Source: Tistrella mobilis KA081020-065
Lineage (GTDB): Bacteria; Pseudomonadota; Alphaproteobacteria; Tistrellales; Tistrellaceae
Direction of reading: 5' to 3'
DNA: 64,000 nucleotides
NCBI RefSeq assembly: GCF_000264455.2
Contig: NC_017956.1
Location: forward strand, 2,638,501 to 2,702,500
Program-made: the position numbers and the translations under genes
The notes under the pieces: generated by a model
What the model was told of the DNA's origin: nothing
The model's input: only the letters and a program-made list of their open reading frames with translations
The model's database searches: none
In this document: piece by piece, positions 49,784-58,374 of the stretch
How the letters are laid out: each line of letters starts with the position of its first letter
Position numbering within the stretch: the first letter of the stretch is position 1

Positions 49784-52513
49784 GTGACGACGTTGCCCTT
49801 CGACGGCCTGTTCCGATCGCTCGGCCAGGCGGCGGCCATGGGCCTGGATACCCTGCCCGGCGTGGCGGAGGGCTGGCGGGTGGCCGCGATCCGCGGCCTC
49901 GCCGATCACCTGGCCGAACGTTTTGCCGCCATCGCGGCGCCGCTGGTCTTCCAGCTGTTCGGAACCCGCCGCCCGCCCCTGCCGGCCGCCGCGCTGCTGC
50001 TCGACCGGCCACCGGCCGGCACCTCTTCCGCTGCCCATGACGCCTTCATCGCCGGGCTGATGGCGGGTGGCTGGCAGGCTGTGTGCGACCGGCACCCGGT
50101 CCTGGCCTCGCGTCTGGACCGGATCGCGGCCGATGGCCGGGCGGCGGCGGCCGATCTGCTTTGCGCCTTCGCCGCCGACCGCGACCGGCTGGTCCCGCTC
50201 ACGGGCCCCGCTCCCGACATCACGAGCATCACCTTCGGCCTGTCGGACCCTCATGGTCATGGCCGCGGCGTGGCGCGGGTCGGGCTTGCCGACGGCCGGG
50301 CGCTCGCCTTCAAACCGCGCGGCCTTGCGCCCGAAGCCGGCTTCTTCGCCCTGCTCGGCTGGCTTGAAGAGCGGATGAACGCTGGCCAGCGCCGCCGCCT
50401 GCCGCCGCAGCATCGCCCGGCGGTGATCGATTGCGGCAGCCATGGCTGGATGGACTGGGTGGAGCGGGCCCCCTGTGCAGACGAGGCGGAGGTCGAGGCC
50501 TTCCACCGCCGCCTGGGCGGGCTCGCAGCCGTGCTCGACCTGCTCGGCGCCAATGACGTGCATTCCGACAATCTGATCGCGGCCGGCGCCGCACCGGTGG
50601 TGGTCGATCTCGAATGCCTGTTCGGCCTGCCCGCGGCTTCGCCCGCCCTCGACCGGCTGGAGGCTGCACCCGCCCTGCTCACCACCGGGCTGCTGCCCTT
50701 CCTGGTGCCGCTGCCGGACGGTACTTGGCGCAATATGGGCTGTCTCGGCCCGGTGCTGCCGGCGGCGACCGTGCCCGACAATGGCTGGTGCCATATCGGC
50801 ACCGACTGGATCCGCCGCACAACGGTGGCAGTGCCGGTAGAAGATCCCTGCCGTCCCGTCCTCGACGGCCACGAGGTGGATGTCACCCCCTGGGTCCCGG
50901 CGCTGGTCGACGGCCATGACGTGGCGATGGAGGTGTTGATCGCCCGACGCGATGCGCTGACCGCAGCGGACGGCCCCCTCGCCTTCACCGGCGCCCTCTG
51001 CCGCCATGTCGCCCTGCCGACCGAAAGCTATCGCCGCCTGCTGGTGCGTCTGGCCGAACCGGATCTGGCCGACGCCCCGGAGGCGCCCGCCGCCCAGGCC
51101 GCCCGCATCGCCCACCGGCCGCCACAGCCGGGCATCAATGCCGGTCTCTGGCCAGGCCTGCTGGCGGCAGAGGCGCGCGCGCTCGCCCGTCTGGACGTGC
51201 CCGCTTTCCGCTTCGATCCGGCCGATGGCCGGCTCACCGAGGCCGATGACAGCCCGATCGGCCGGCTCGACCCACCCCCGCGGGCCCGCATCATCGCAAA
51301 GGCCCGCGCGCTGTCGGATGGCGATCGGCGGCGCGCAGGCGGCATGCTCGGCCAGGTGCTGGCGCCGGTCCGGCCGGCAGCCGCCGATTGCCAGAGCCCG
51401 GCGGCGCATCTCGTCGCCACCGCCCTGCCCCGCCGCGATGGCGGTCTCGACTGGATCCGCCCCCACGAACGCCCGCCGATCGCCTGGCGGCCGGCCGGCC
51501 ACGGCCTCTATCACGGCAGTCCCGGCATTGCGCTGGCGCTGGCCCAGGCCGGCCGTCTGGCCGGGCGGTCCGACTGGCTGGACGCTGCACGGGCGGCCCT
51601 TCTGCCGCTCCGCCGCTTCATCGCAGATCCCGGGGCGGGCAACGCCCTTGCCGTCTTCGGTCCCGGCTATGCCGACGGGCTGGGCGGCATGATCGCAGGC
51701 CTGGTCTGGGCGGCGGAGCTGCTCGACGATCCGGCGCTCATCGACGATGCTTCCCGCCTCGCCCGCACCGCCGATCCCGACGACATCACCGCATCCCTGC
51801 CGTTCGACCTGCATGACGGGCTGGCCGGGCTGATCGTCGCCCTCGCCTTCCTGCACAGCCGCGCCCCCTCGGCCGCGCTGGCCCGACGGCTGCTGCGCCA
51901 GGCCGATCGCCTCACCGCCATGGCCACCACCGATGGCGACGCCCTGATCTGGCAGCCGGCCCGCGGCCCGGTGCTGGCGGGCCTTGCCCATGGCCAGTCG
52001 GGCATGGCGGTGGCGCTGGCCGCGGCCGGCGCCGCAACCGATGCCCCTGCCCTGCTCGATGCCGCCCGGCGGGCGCTGACGGCCGAAGATCGGCTGTTCG
52101 ATCCGGCCCGCGCCAACTGGCCCTCCCCGGATCGCGGTCGTCGCCCCGCCACCGCCTGGTGCCATGGCGCGGCCGGCATTGCGCTCGCCCGGCTGGCCCT
52201 GCTCAACCTTGCGCCCGACATCTTCGCCGACCGGCGCGCGGAGCTGGACATAGCCCTCGCCACGACGGCGGGCGCCCCCTCCTCGGGCGCCGGGGATCTC
52301 TGCTGCGGCGATGCCGGCCGCCGGATCATCCTCATCCGGGCCGGCAAAACGGTCCCCGAGCCTCTGTGCGGGCCGCCGGTGCTCTGGAGCGAGGCCCCGC
52401 CGCTGGCCGCGCCGGATCCCTGCCTGTTCAAGGGCCTGGCCGGGCTCTGCCATGCGGACGCCCTCGCCCATATCGGGCCGCAGACCTCCTGCTTTCTGCT
52501 GCCGTTCGGTTGA
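49784..52513 (+). CDS. Class II lanthipeptide synthetase, ProcM-like CCG type
   Basis: About 909 residues from GTG 49784, two bases after the regulator's stop (ATG 49763 inside the regulator gene is possible). The N-terminal LanM dehydratase shows FGLSDPHGHGRGVARV, LAFKPRGL, DCGSHGWMDWVERAPC and NDVHSDNLIAAG...VVVDLECLFGLP, which are kinase-like catalytic elements. The C-terminal LanC cyclase has HGSPGIALAL, HDGLAGLIVAL, HGQSGMAVAL, AWCHGAAGI and LCCGDAGR. The last zinc motif is CCG instead of CHG, as in promiscuous ProcM. It dehydrates Ser/Thr and adds Cys to form (methyl)lanthionine rings. Confidence 0.92.
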   Translation: MTTLPFDGLFRSLGQAAAMGLDTLPGVAEGWRVAAIRGLADHLAERFAAIAAPLVFQLFGTRRPPLPAAALLLDRPPAGTSSAAHDAFIAGLMAGGWQAVCDRHPVLASRLDRIAADGRAAAADLLCAFAADRDRLVPLTGPAPDITSITFGLSDPHGHGRGVARVGLADGRALAFKPRGLAPEAGFFALLGWLEERMNAGQRRRLPPQHRPAVIDCGSHGWMDWVERAPCADEAEVEAFHRRLGGLAAVLDLLGANDVHSDNLIAAGAAPVVVDLECLFGLPAASPALDRLEAAPALLTTGLLPFLVPLPDGTWRNMGCLGPVLPAATVPDNGWCHIGTDWIRRTTVAVPVEDPCRPVLDGHEVDVTPWVPALVDGHDVAMEVLIARRDALTAADGPLAFTGALCRHVALPTESYRRLLVRLAEPDLADAPEAPAAQAARIAHRPPQPGINAGLWPGLLAAEARALARLDVPAFRFDPADGRLTEADDSPIGRLDPPPRARIIAKARALSDGDRRRAGGMLGQVLAPVRPAAADCQSPAAHLVATALPRRDGGLDWIRPHERPPIAWRPAGHGLYHGSPGIALALAQAGRLAGRSDWLDAARAALLPLRRFIADPGAGNALAVFGPGYADGLGGMIAGLVWAAELLDDPALIDDASRLARTADPDDITASLPFDLHDGLAGLIVALAFLHSRAPSAALARRLLRQADRLTAMATTDGDALIWQPARGPVLAGLAHGQSGMAVALAAAGAATDAPALLDAARRALTAEDRLFDPARANWPSPDRGRRPATAWCHGAAGIALARLALLNLAPDIFADRRAELDIALATTAGAPSSGAGDLCCGDAGRRIILIRAGKTVPEPLCGPPVLWSEAPPLAAPDPCLFKGLAGLCHADALAHIGPQTSCFLLPFG

Positions 52514-52618
52514 GCCACGGTACACGGTCGTCGATATCGGCCACGGCCGACCATGGCGGAAGCCGCCGACAGGCGCTAGCGTCGGGTCCGGATCAGCACA
52601 TCACACCGGATACCCGCC

Positions 52619-52900
52619 ATGAGCAGTGATTTCGACAAGCTGAAGGACATCATCCAGTCGAACCCCGACCTGCTGGGCGGCGGTGGCGACATCGGCGCCG
52701 CCTCGCGCCGGCTGGAAGAGATTGCCCGCGAGAACGGGCTCGATCTCGATGCCGCGGAAATCGAGCGCCAGTTCCACAGCCGCGCCGCCGATGGCCGGCC
52801 TGACGATGAGCTGGACGATCAGGCGCTCGATCAGGTCGCCGGTGCCGGTTCGCCCTATTGCATCTTCACCAAGGGCTGCTACTGCATCTTCACTAAATGA
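52619..52900 (+). CDS. Nif11-type lanthipeptide precursor with duplicated core motif
   Basis: Encodes 93 residues. Residues 1-77 are a Nif11-like leader (FDKLKDIIQSNPDLL, RRLEEIARENGLDLDAAEIE and the terminal DDQALDQVAGAG). The core, SPYCIFTKGCYCIFTK (78-93), holds one Ser, two Thr and three Cys, so two or three lanthionine rings are possible. YCIFTK occurs twice. Cleavage after AG is expected by analogy with double-glycine leaders. It follows the synthetase by 105 bases. No LanT-type peptidase/exporter is present in the window. Confidence 0.88.
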   Translation: MSSDFDKLKDIIQSNPDLLGGGGDIGAASRRLEEIARENGLDLDAAEIERQFHSRAADGRPDDELDDQALDQVAGAGSPYCIFTKGCYCIFTK

Positions 52901-52910
52901 CCTGAAAGGC

Positions 52911-52930
52911 CCGGGACCTGAAAGGCCCGG
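52911..52930 (+). terminator. Stem-loop after the lanthipeptide precursor
   Basis: CCGGG-A-CCT pairs with AGG-CCCGG around a GAA loop, leaving one bulged A, 10 bases after the precursor stop. It is built from two copies of CCTGAAAGGCCCGG (52901 and 52917) in tandem. There is no U-tract. It lies between convergent genes, so it could end transcription from either side. Confidence 0.55.
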
Positions 52931-52933
52931 CAG

Positions 52934-54571
52934 TCAGGCCAGATAGCGGGCCTCCATCAGGTCGATCTCGCGTACCAGCCGGCGGGCCAGGTCGTCATCG
53001 ATCTCGCGGGCCCGGGCGATGCGGAAGATCTCCGCCCGCTCGGCCCTCAGCCCCGCCAGCCGCAGCCGGCGTTCAATCTCGTCGGTGCGGCGGAACAGAT
53101 CGGCCGTGGTGGCATCAGGGCTGTCGGCATCCAGCCGGCGGCGGTACAGCTCCATCACCCGCGCCGCCACGGCGGCGTGCAGATCGGCATCGGTACGCCC
53201 CGCCGACATCTCGTGCTGGGCGCGTTCCACCGCCAGAATCGCCGCTCGCGCCGCCGCCGCCCGAATGCGGTCGGCAGTCTGGTCCACCTCTGCCAGCGAA
53301 TCCGGCGCCAGCCCCTTCAGCACCCGCGGCAGGCCAATCGCGGCCGCGACCAGCGAGGCCAGAATCACCCCGGCCGCCAGAAAGACCGCAAGATCCCGCG
53401 CCGGAAACGCGGTTCTGTGGTCCAGCATCAGCGGCAGGGTCAGGATGCCGGCCAGGGTGATGGCACCGCGCACCCCCGCCAGCGTCATCGCCCCCACCAG
53501 CCGGTGGATGGTGCCGCGCGACAGCGGCGGCCCCTCGTGCCGGCGCAGCAGGGTCAGGCGCAGCGAGACATAGACCCAGAGCCAGCGCAGCGCCGCGAGC
53601 CCCACTGTGATCGCCAGCACATAGACCGCCAACCACCAGGCCTCGCGATGGCCGGTCTCGCGTACCGCCGTCACGGCGCCCGACAGGATCGCCGGCAGCT
53701 GCTCCCCCATCAGCACGAAGATCACGCCGTTGACGGCGAACCGCACCGTATCCCACACGGCATTGCGTCGTACCCGGGTGATCGCCTGCACCTGACCGCG
53801 GATCTCGGCATGGGACATGGTGATCCCGGCGGCCACCGCCGCCAGGATCGGCGACACGCCTAAGCGGTCCGCCACCAGATATGCGCCGAAGGGGATCAAC
53901 AGGCTGATCAGCACCTCGATACCCGGCTCCTCGCCGGCATGGCGGCTGATCCGCCCCTTGATCCAGGTGGCACCCAGAGTGATCAGCACACCGGTCGCAA
54001 GCCCGCCCAGCGCCAGCTGTGCGAAGGTCAGCAGGGCATCCGACATCGAGAAACTGCCGGTCAGCAGCGCCGCCACCGCGAAGCGCAGGCAGACCAGGCC
54101 CGAGGCGTCGTTGAGCAGCGATTCGCCTTCCAGCACATGCATCACCCGCGCCGGCAGCGGGCTGCGGGCGGCGATCGCCGTCACCGCGATCGGATCGGTG
54201 GGCGACAGCACGGCCGCCAGCGCGAAGGCCACCTCCAGCGGCATGGTCGGGATCATCCAGTGGATGAAGAACCCCATGCCCAGCACGGTGAACACCACCA
54301 GCCCCAGCGCCAGCTGCAGGACGGCACCATAGTCACGGAACAGCCCCGGCTTGGGGATCCGCCAGCCATCCAGAAACAGCAGCGGCGGCAGGAACAGCAG
54401 AAAGAAGACCTCGGGCGCAAGCACGATACCCAGATCGGCCACCGCGGCAATGCCGGCCCCCAGCGCGATCTGAACCAGAGGCAGGGGAACCGGCACCGGC
54501 AACAGCCTGACCACAAAACCGCTCGCCACCACCGCCAGCAGCATCACCAGCACCAGGGTGATCAATCCCAT
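52934..54571 (-). CDS. Monovalent cation/proton antiporter, CPA1 (NhaP-like) family
   Basis: Encodes 545 residues. About twelve transmembrane helices are followed by a helical cytoplasmic tail of about 150 residues. Family signatures: APEVFFLLFLPPLLFLDGWRIPK, AVLSPTDPIAVTAIAARSPLPARVMHVLEGESLLNDASGLVCLRFAVA (the ND ion-binding pair is in LNDASG) and AGVRGAITLAGILTLPL. It exchanges Na+ or K+ for H+ in the inner membrane. Single gene; no relation to the lanthipeptide locus is implied. Confidence 0.92.
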   Translation of the reverse strand: MGLITLVLVMLLAVVASGFVVRLLPVPVPLPLVQIALGAGIAAVADLGIVLAPEVFFLLFLPPLLFLDGWRIPKPGLFRDYGAVLQLALGLVVFTVLGMGFFIHWMIPTMPLEVAFALAAVLSPTDPIAVTAIAARSPLPARVMHVLEGESLLNDASGLVCLRFAVAALLTGSFSMSDALLTFAQLALGGLATGVLITLGATWIKGRISRHAGEEPGIEVLISLLIPFGAYLVADRLGVSPILAAVAAGITMSHAEIRGQVQAITRVRRNAVWDTVRFAVNGVIFVLMGEQLPAILSGAVTAVRETGHREAWWLAVYVLAITVGLAALRWLWVYVSLRLTLLRRHEGPPLSRGTIHRLVGAMTLAGVRGAITLAGILTLPLMLDHRTAFPARDLAVFLAAGVILASLVAAAIGLPRVLKGLAPDSLAEVDQTADRIRAAAARAAILAVERAQHEMSAGRTDADLHAAVAARVMELYRRRLDADSPDATTADLFRRTDEIERRLRLAGLRAERAEIFRIARAREIDDDLARRLVREIDLMEARYLA

Positions 54572-54711
54572 TGCCGTCGCACTCCACGTCCGCAGGCCAC
54601 GAGGCCGGCCCGATATGCGAACGATAGCCGAGCCGCGCGGGACTGCGGCAGACGCAGCTCGGCATGGCTGCCGCGTCGCGGCCGCATGGCAGGAGGCAAC
54701 CGGGAAAACGG

Positions 54712-55896
54712 TCAGAACGGCAGGCCGACATAATTCTCGGCAAGCGTGGTCAGGGCGGCTTCCGACGACAGCAGATATTCAAGCTCCGCCCGCCGCAACC
54801 CGGCATCGAAGGTCGATGCCGCCGGCCCGAAATCATGCAGCATCGCGGTCATCCACCACGAAAAGCGCTGCGCCTTCCACACCCGCGCCAAGGCCCGGGC
54901 CGAATAGGCGCCAAGCGCCGCTTCACCCCCGCCGCCATACCACTCGACCAGGGCGCGGGTCAGATAATGCACGTCGCCCGCCGCCAGGTTCAGCCCCTTG
55001 GCACCGGTCGGCGGCACGATATGGGCGGCATCACCGGCCAGGAACAGCCGGCCATGGCGCAGCGGCTCGGCCACGAAGCTGCGCATCGGCGTGACGCCCT
55101 TTTCCAGCACCCGCCCCTCGGTCAGCCGCGCGCCGTCCGCGTCCCCCAGCCTGGCGCGCAGCTCCGCCCAGATTCGCGCATCCGGCCAGGCGGCAGGATC
55201 GGTTTCGGGCGCGCATTGCACGTAATGCCGCACGATGCTGGGGGAGCGCATGCTGTAGAGCGCGAAGCCGCGGGCATGGCGGGCATAGATCAGCTCGTCC
55301 ATCACCGGCGGCGCCTCGGCCAGGATGCCCAGCCAGGCAAAGGGATAGATCCGTTCATGCGTGGTGATCGCCCCCTCGGGCAGGCATTGGCGCGTGACGC
55401 CGTGAAAGCCGTCGCAGCCGGCGATGACGTCACAGTCCAGCCGCCGGCTCCGCCCTTCCGCATCCCGCCAGGTGACGAAGGGGGCCGGGCCGTCGAAGTC
55501 CTGCGGCGTCACCTCCTCCGCTTCGAAATGCAGGGCGCCGGGAACGTCCAGCCGGGCGCGGATCAGGTCTTTCACCACCTCGGTCTGGCCATAGACCGTC
55601 ACATGGCGCCCGCCGGCGCGGCCGGCCAGATCCACATGCACCCGCCGGCCATCCAGCGAGATATGGATGCCGCCATGCACCAGCCCCTCGCGATGCAGCC
55701 GGTCTGCGACGCCTGCTTCGTCCAGCAGATCCACCGTGCCCTGTTCCAGCACGCCGGCCCGGATCCGCCCCTCGCAATAGGCCCGACTGCGCCGTTCCAG
55801 GATCACCGAGGCGATGCCATGGATGTGGAGCAGCTGGCCGAGCAGCAGCCCCGCCGGCCCGGCACCGATGATCGCGACCTGGGTGCGCTCACGCAT
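54712..55896 (-). CDS. pobA: 4-hydroxybenzoate 3-monooxygenase
   Basis: Encodes 394 residues, the usual PobA length, from ATG 55896 behind GGGGGAGGGG. FAD motifs: VAIIGAGPAGLLLGQLL, CDVIAGCDGFHGVTR and HGRLFLAGDAAHIVPPTGAKGLNLA. It hydroxylates 4-hydroxybenzoate to protocatechuate using NAD(P)H. It is the last gene of pcaC-pcaH-pcaG-pcaB-pobA, overlapping pcaB by 8 bases, so it is controlled with the protocatechuate genes. The 140 bases after its upstream neighbour, the antiporter start, hold nothing recognisable. Confidence 0.95.
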   Translation of the reverse strand: MRERTQVAIIGAGPAGLLLGQLLHIHGIASVILERRSRAYCEGRIRAGVLEQGTVDLLDEAGVADRLHREGLVHGGIHISLDGRRVHVDLAGRAGGRHVTVYGQTEVVKDLIRARLDVPGALHFEAEEVTPQDFDGPAPFVTWRDAEGRSRRLDCDVIAGCDGFHGVTRQCLPEGAITTHERIYPFAWLGILAEAPPVMDELIYARHARGFALYSMRSPSIVRHYVQCAPETDPAAWPDARIWAELRARLGDADGARLTEGRVLEKGVTPMRSFVAEPLRHGRLFLAGDAAHIVPPTGAKGLNLAAGDVHYLTRALVEWYGGGGEAALGAYSARALARVWKAQRFSWWMTAMLHDFGPAASTFDAGLRRAELEYLLSSEAALTTLAENYVGLPF

Positions 55897-57088
55897 CTTC
55901 CCCCTCCCCCGAAAGCCTGCCATCGGCATGTGAGGCATCCGCAATCACCCGGTCGATGAACCGGTTGGCCGATCCGCGGTCGTCGCCATCGCCTGCCCGT
56001 GCCTGCATCGCCGGCACATCGATCTCCAGATCGTCCAGCAGCCCGCCCGCATGGTTCAGCGCCGCCGCGGTCGCCACCGCCATGGCCGGCCAGCTCTGCC
56101 ATTCCACCGTCCAGGCGGCGCCGTCGCGCTCCTCGGCATGGATCAGCGCGCCATGCAGTGCGCCGAGCCGCCCCGCGACCTCGCGCGCTGCCGCAACCAG
56201 CAGCTCCGCCCGCACCGGATTGCGCTTGTGCGGCATGGCCGAAGATCCGCCGGCGCCGCCGATCCGCACCTCCGCGATCTCGCTCCGTGCCATGATCAGC
56301 AGATCGGCGCCGATCTTGCCCAGCGCCCCCGCCACCAGCGACAGCCAGCTTCCAAGTTCGGCGAGGCCATCACGCTGGGCATGGCCCGGCATCGGCGGCA
56401 GGGTCAGGCCCAGGCGGGCAGCGAATTCCGCCTCCAGACGCGCCGCCGCGTCGGGATCGATGCCAGAAAGGCTGCCCACCGGCCCGCCAAGCGTCGCCAC
56501 CAGCAGCCGCGGCTGGAGTTCGGTCAGGCGCCGGCGATGACGGATCAGCGGCGCCGCCCATCCGGCGATCCTCAGGCCCAGCGGCACGGGCAGGGCGATC
56601 TGCCCCCGCGTCCGCCCGGCCATCATCGTCGCCCGATGCGCATCCGCAAGCGCGGTCAGCCGTGCCACCAGCTGCGCCAGCCGCCGGTCGATCACCGCCA
56701 GGACCTGCGCGGCCTGACGCATCATGGCGCTGTCCAGCACATCCTGGCTGGTGGCGCCCAGATGCACGAAGCCGGCCACCTCGCCCGTCACCGCCCGCCT
56801 CAGCCTCTGCACCATCGCCGGGACCGGCACGCCGTCCCGCGCCGTGGCCGCCGCCAGCATCTCCGGGGCGATGTCGAGCCCGCGGGCAGCGGCGGCGATC
56901 GCAGCGGCGGCCGCCGCCGGCACCAGCCCGGCTACTTGTCCCGCCTCGGCCAGCACCGCCTCCACCTCCAGCATCGCGCCGATCAGTGTGCGGTCCGACA
57001 GCAGCTCCGTGACCTCGCCGTCCGACCACAGCCCGCCGAACAGCACCGAGCCCGTGAACAGCCCCGTTTCGCGTTCATGCTCAGACAT
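55889..57088 (-). CDS. pcaB: 3-carboxy-cis,cis-muconate cycloisomerase
   Basis: Encodes 399 residues of the fumarase/aspartase superfamily from ATG 57088. Signatures: FVHLGATSQDVLDSAMMRQA, GRTRGQIALPVPLGLRIAGW, RIGGAGGSSAMPHKRNPVRAELL. It cyclises 3-carboxymuconate to 4-carboxymuconolactone. The C-terminal part is shorter than in two-domain homologues but complete. It overlaps the pcaG stop by 8 bases. Confidence 0.93.
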   Translation of the reverse strand: MSEHERETGLFTGSVLFGGLWSDGEVTELLSDRTLIGAMLEVEAVLAEAGQVAGLVPAAAAAAIAAAARGLDIAPEMLAAATARDGVPVPAMVQRLRRAVTGEVAGFVHLGATSQDVLDSAMMRQAAQVLAVIDRRLAQLVARLTALADAHRATMMAGRTRGQIALPVPLGLRIAGWAAPLIRHRRRLTELQPRLLVATLGGPVGSLSGIDPDAAARLEAEFAARLGLTLPPMPGHAQRDGLAELGSWLSLVAGALGKIGADLLIMARSEIAEVRIGGAGGSSAMPHKRNPVRAELLVAAAREVAGRLGALHGALIHAEERDGAAWTVEWQSWPAMAVATAAALNHAGGLLDDLEIDVPAMQARAGDGDDRGSANRFIDRVIADASHADGRLSGEGEDA

Positions 57089-57665
57089 CGAAGAACACCG
57101 TCTCGCCATCGCCCTGCATGCGGATGTCGAAGCCGTAGGCAGGCAGCCCCGGCGCTACCAGCCGCCGCGCCACCAGCGTCTCCCGCCGCGCCTCCGGCAC
57201 CAGGGCCAGCACGGGATCGGCCGCCAGCGCCGCGATGTCCTCGGGGAAATAGATCCGGGTGAAGGCGTGGCTCAACAGCCCGCGCATGAACAGGATCACC
57301 GAAAGATGCGGCGCGCCGCCCTCCCCCGCCGGCACGCCCGGCCGCACGGTCTCGAACCGAAAGCGCCGCTCGGGATCAATGCCGGTGCCGCAGCGGCCGA
57401 AGCCGCGGAAGCCGGGCGTCTCCGGCCCCGCCACCCGGCCGACGGCATCGCATTGCCAGATCTCCACCAGGGCATCCTCGATCGCCGCCCCGGCGCCATC
57501 CAGCACCCGGCCGGTGATCACGATCCGCTCACCCGGGCAGGCCTCGTCGGCGATCACCGCATCGGCGATCTGGCCGCCCTTGTAGCCGTATTGCCGCGCG
57601 GTCAGGCCATAGGCGAAAAAGGGACCCACGGTCTGCGACGGCGTCTGGATCAGGCTGTTACGCAT
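57081..57665 (-). CDS. pcaG: Protocatechuate 3,4-dioxygenase alpha subunit
   Basis: Encodes 194 residues from ATG 57665. Motifs PSQTVGPFFAYGLT, ITGRVLDGAGAAIEDALVEIWQCDAVGRV and FRGFGRCGTGIDPERRFRFETVRPG are those of the alpha subunit, which lacks the iron ligands of the beta subunit. It pairs with PcaH to form the active dioxygenase. Confidence 0.94.
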   Translation of the reverse strand: MRNSLIQTPSQTVGPFFAYGLTARQYGYKGGQIADAVIADEACPGERIVITGRVLDGAGAAIEDALVEIWQCDAVGRVAGPETPGFRGFGRCGTGIDPERRFRFETVRPGVPAGEGGAPHLSVILFMRGLLSHAFTRIYFPEDIAALAADPVLALVPEARRETLVARRLVAPGLPAYGFDIRMQGDGETVFFDV

Positions 57666-57669
57666 CGCC

Positions 57670-58374
57670 TCAATCCTCCATCGGCGTGGCCATCGCGCCG
57701 CGCAGCACGATGTCGAACATATAGCCCAGGGCGAATTCCGGCTGCGTGACGCCGATATCGAACCGCGCCACCAGCCGGTCCCGCGCCCCCGCATCGGCGG
57801 TCGCCTGGAAGATCGGGTCCAGCGCCAGCAGCGGGTCGCCCGGGAAATACATCTGGGTCACCAGCCGGCTGGCGAAGCTCCGCCCGAACAGCGACAGATG
57901 GATGTGGTTGGGCCGCCAGGCATTCGGGTGGTTGCGCCAGGGATAGGCGCCGGGTTTGACGGTGATGAAGCTGTAGCGGCCCTCGTCATCGGTCACCACC
58001 CGTCCGGCCCCGGTGAAATTGGGGTCGAGCGGCGCATCATGGGTATCGGCGACATGGACATAACGCCCGGCGGCATTGGCCTGCCAGATCTCGATCAGCG
58101 TGCCCGGTACCGGCCGACCGGCATCGTCCAGCACGCGGCCGGTCACCACGATCCGCTCGCCCAGCGGCTCACCATTCACCCGGCCATTGCGGGTCAGGTC
58201 GTGGTCGAGCGGCCCGATCGCATCCTGGCCGAAGACCGGGGCCGTCGCCTCCATGATGCCGTGCGGGATCGGGATCAGGGGTTTCGACGGCGCCCGCAGC
58301 AGGGTCGATTTATAGTCGGGCGCCAGATAGGGCGGCTGGGCCGACCAGTCGCGGGGGGAAATCTTTCCAGTCAC
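57670..58374 (-). CDS. pcaH: Protocatechuate 3,4-dioxygenase beta subunit
   Basis: Encodes 234 residues from GTG 58374, which overlaps the pcaC stop. All four Fe(III) ligands are visible at the family spacing: Tyr in AGRYVHVAD, Tyr 39 residues later in KPGAYPW, and the two His 13 and 15 further on in RPNHIHLS. IEIWQANAAGRY matches the family core. It cleaves protocatechuate between the two hydroxyls to 3-carboxy-cis,cis-muconate. Confidence 0.96.
   Translation of the reverse strand: MTGKISPRDWSAQPPYLAPDYKSTLLRAPSKPLIPIPHGIMEATAPVFGQDAIGPLDHDLTRNGRVNGEPLGERIVVTGRVLDDAGRPVPGTLIEIWQANAAGRYVHVADTHDAPLDPNFTGAGRVVTDDEGRYSFITVKPGAYPWRNHPNAWRPNHIHLSLFGRSFASRLVTQMYFPGDPLLALDPIFQATADAGARDRLVARFDIGVTQPEFALGYMFDIVLRGAMATPMED

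Noticed and set aside
49715..52525. Minus-strand open frame of 936 codons
   Set aside because: Antisense shadow of the lanthipeptide synthetase, Arg/Gly/Gln-rich without motifs.
52934..54571. Antiporter considered as an exporter for the lanthipeptide
   Set aside because: It has a full CPA1 cation/proton antiporter signature, is on the opposite strand and has no peptidase domain.
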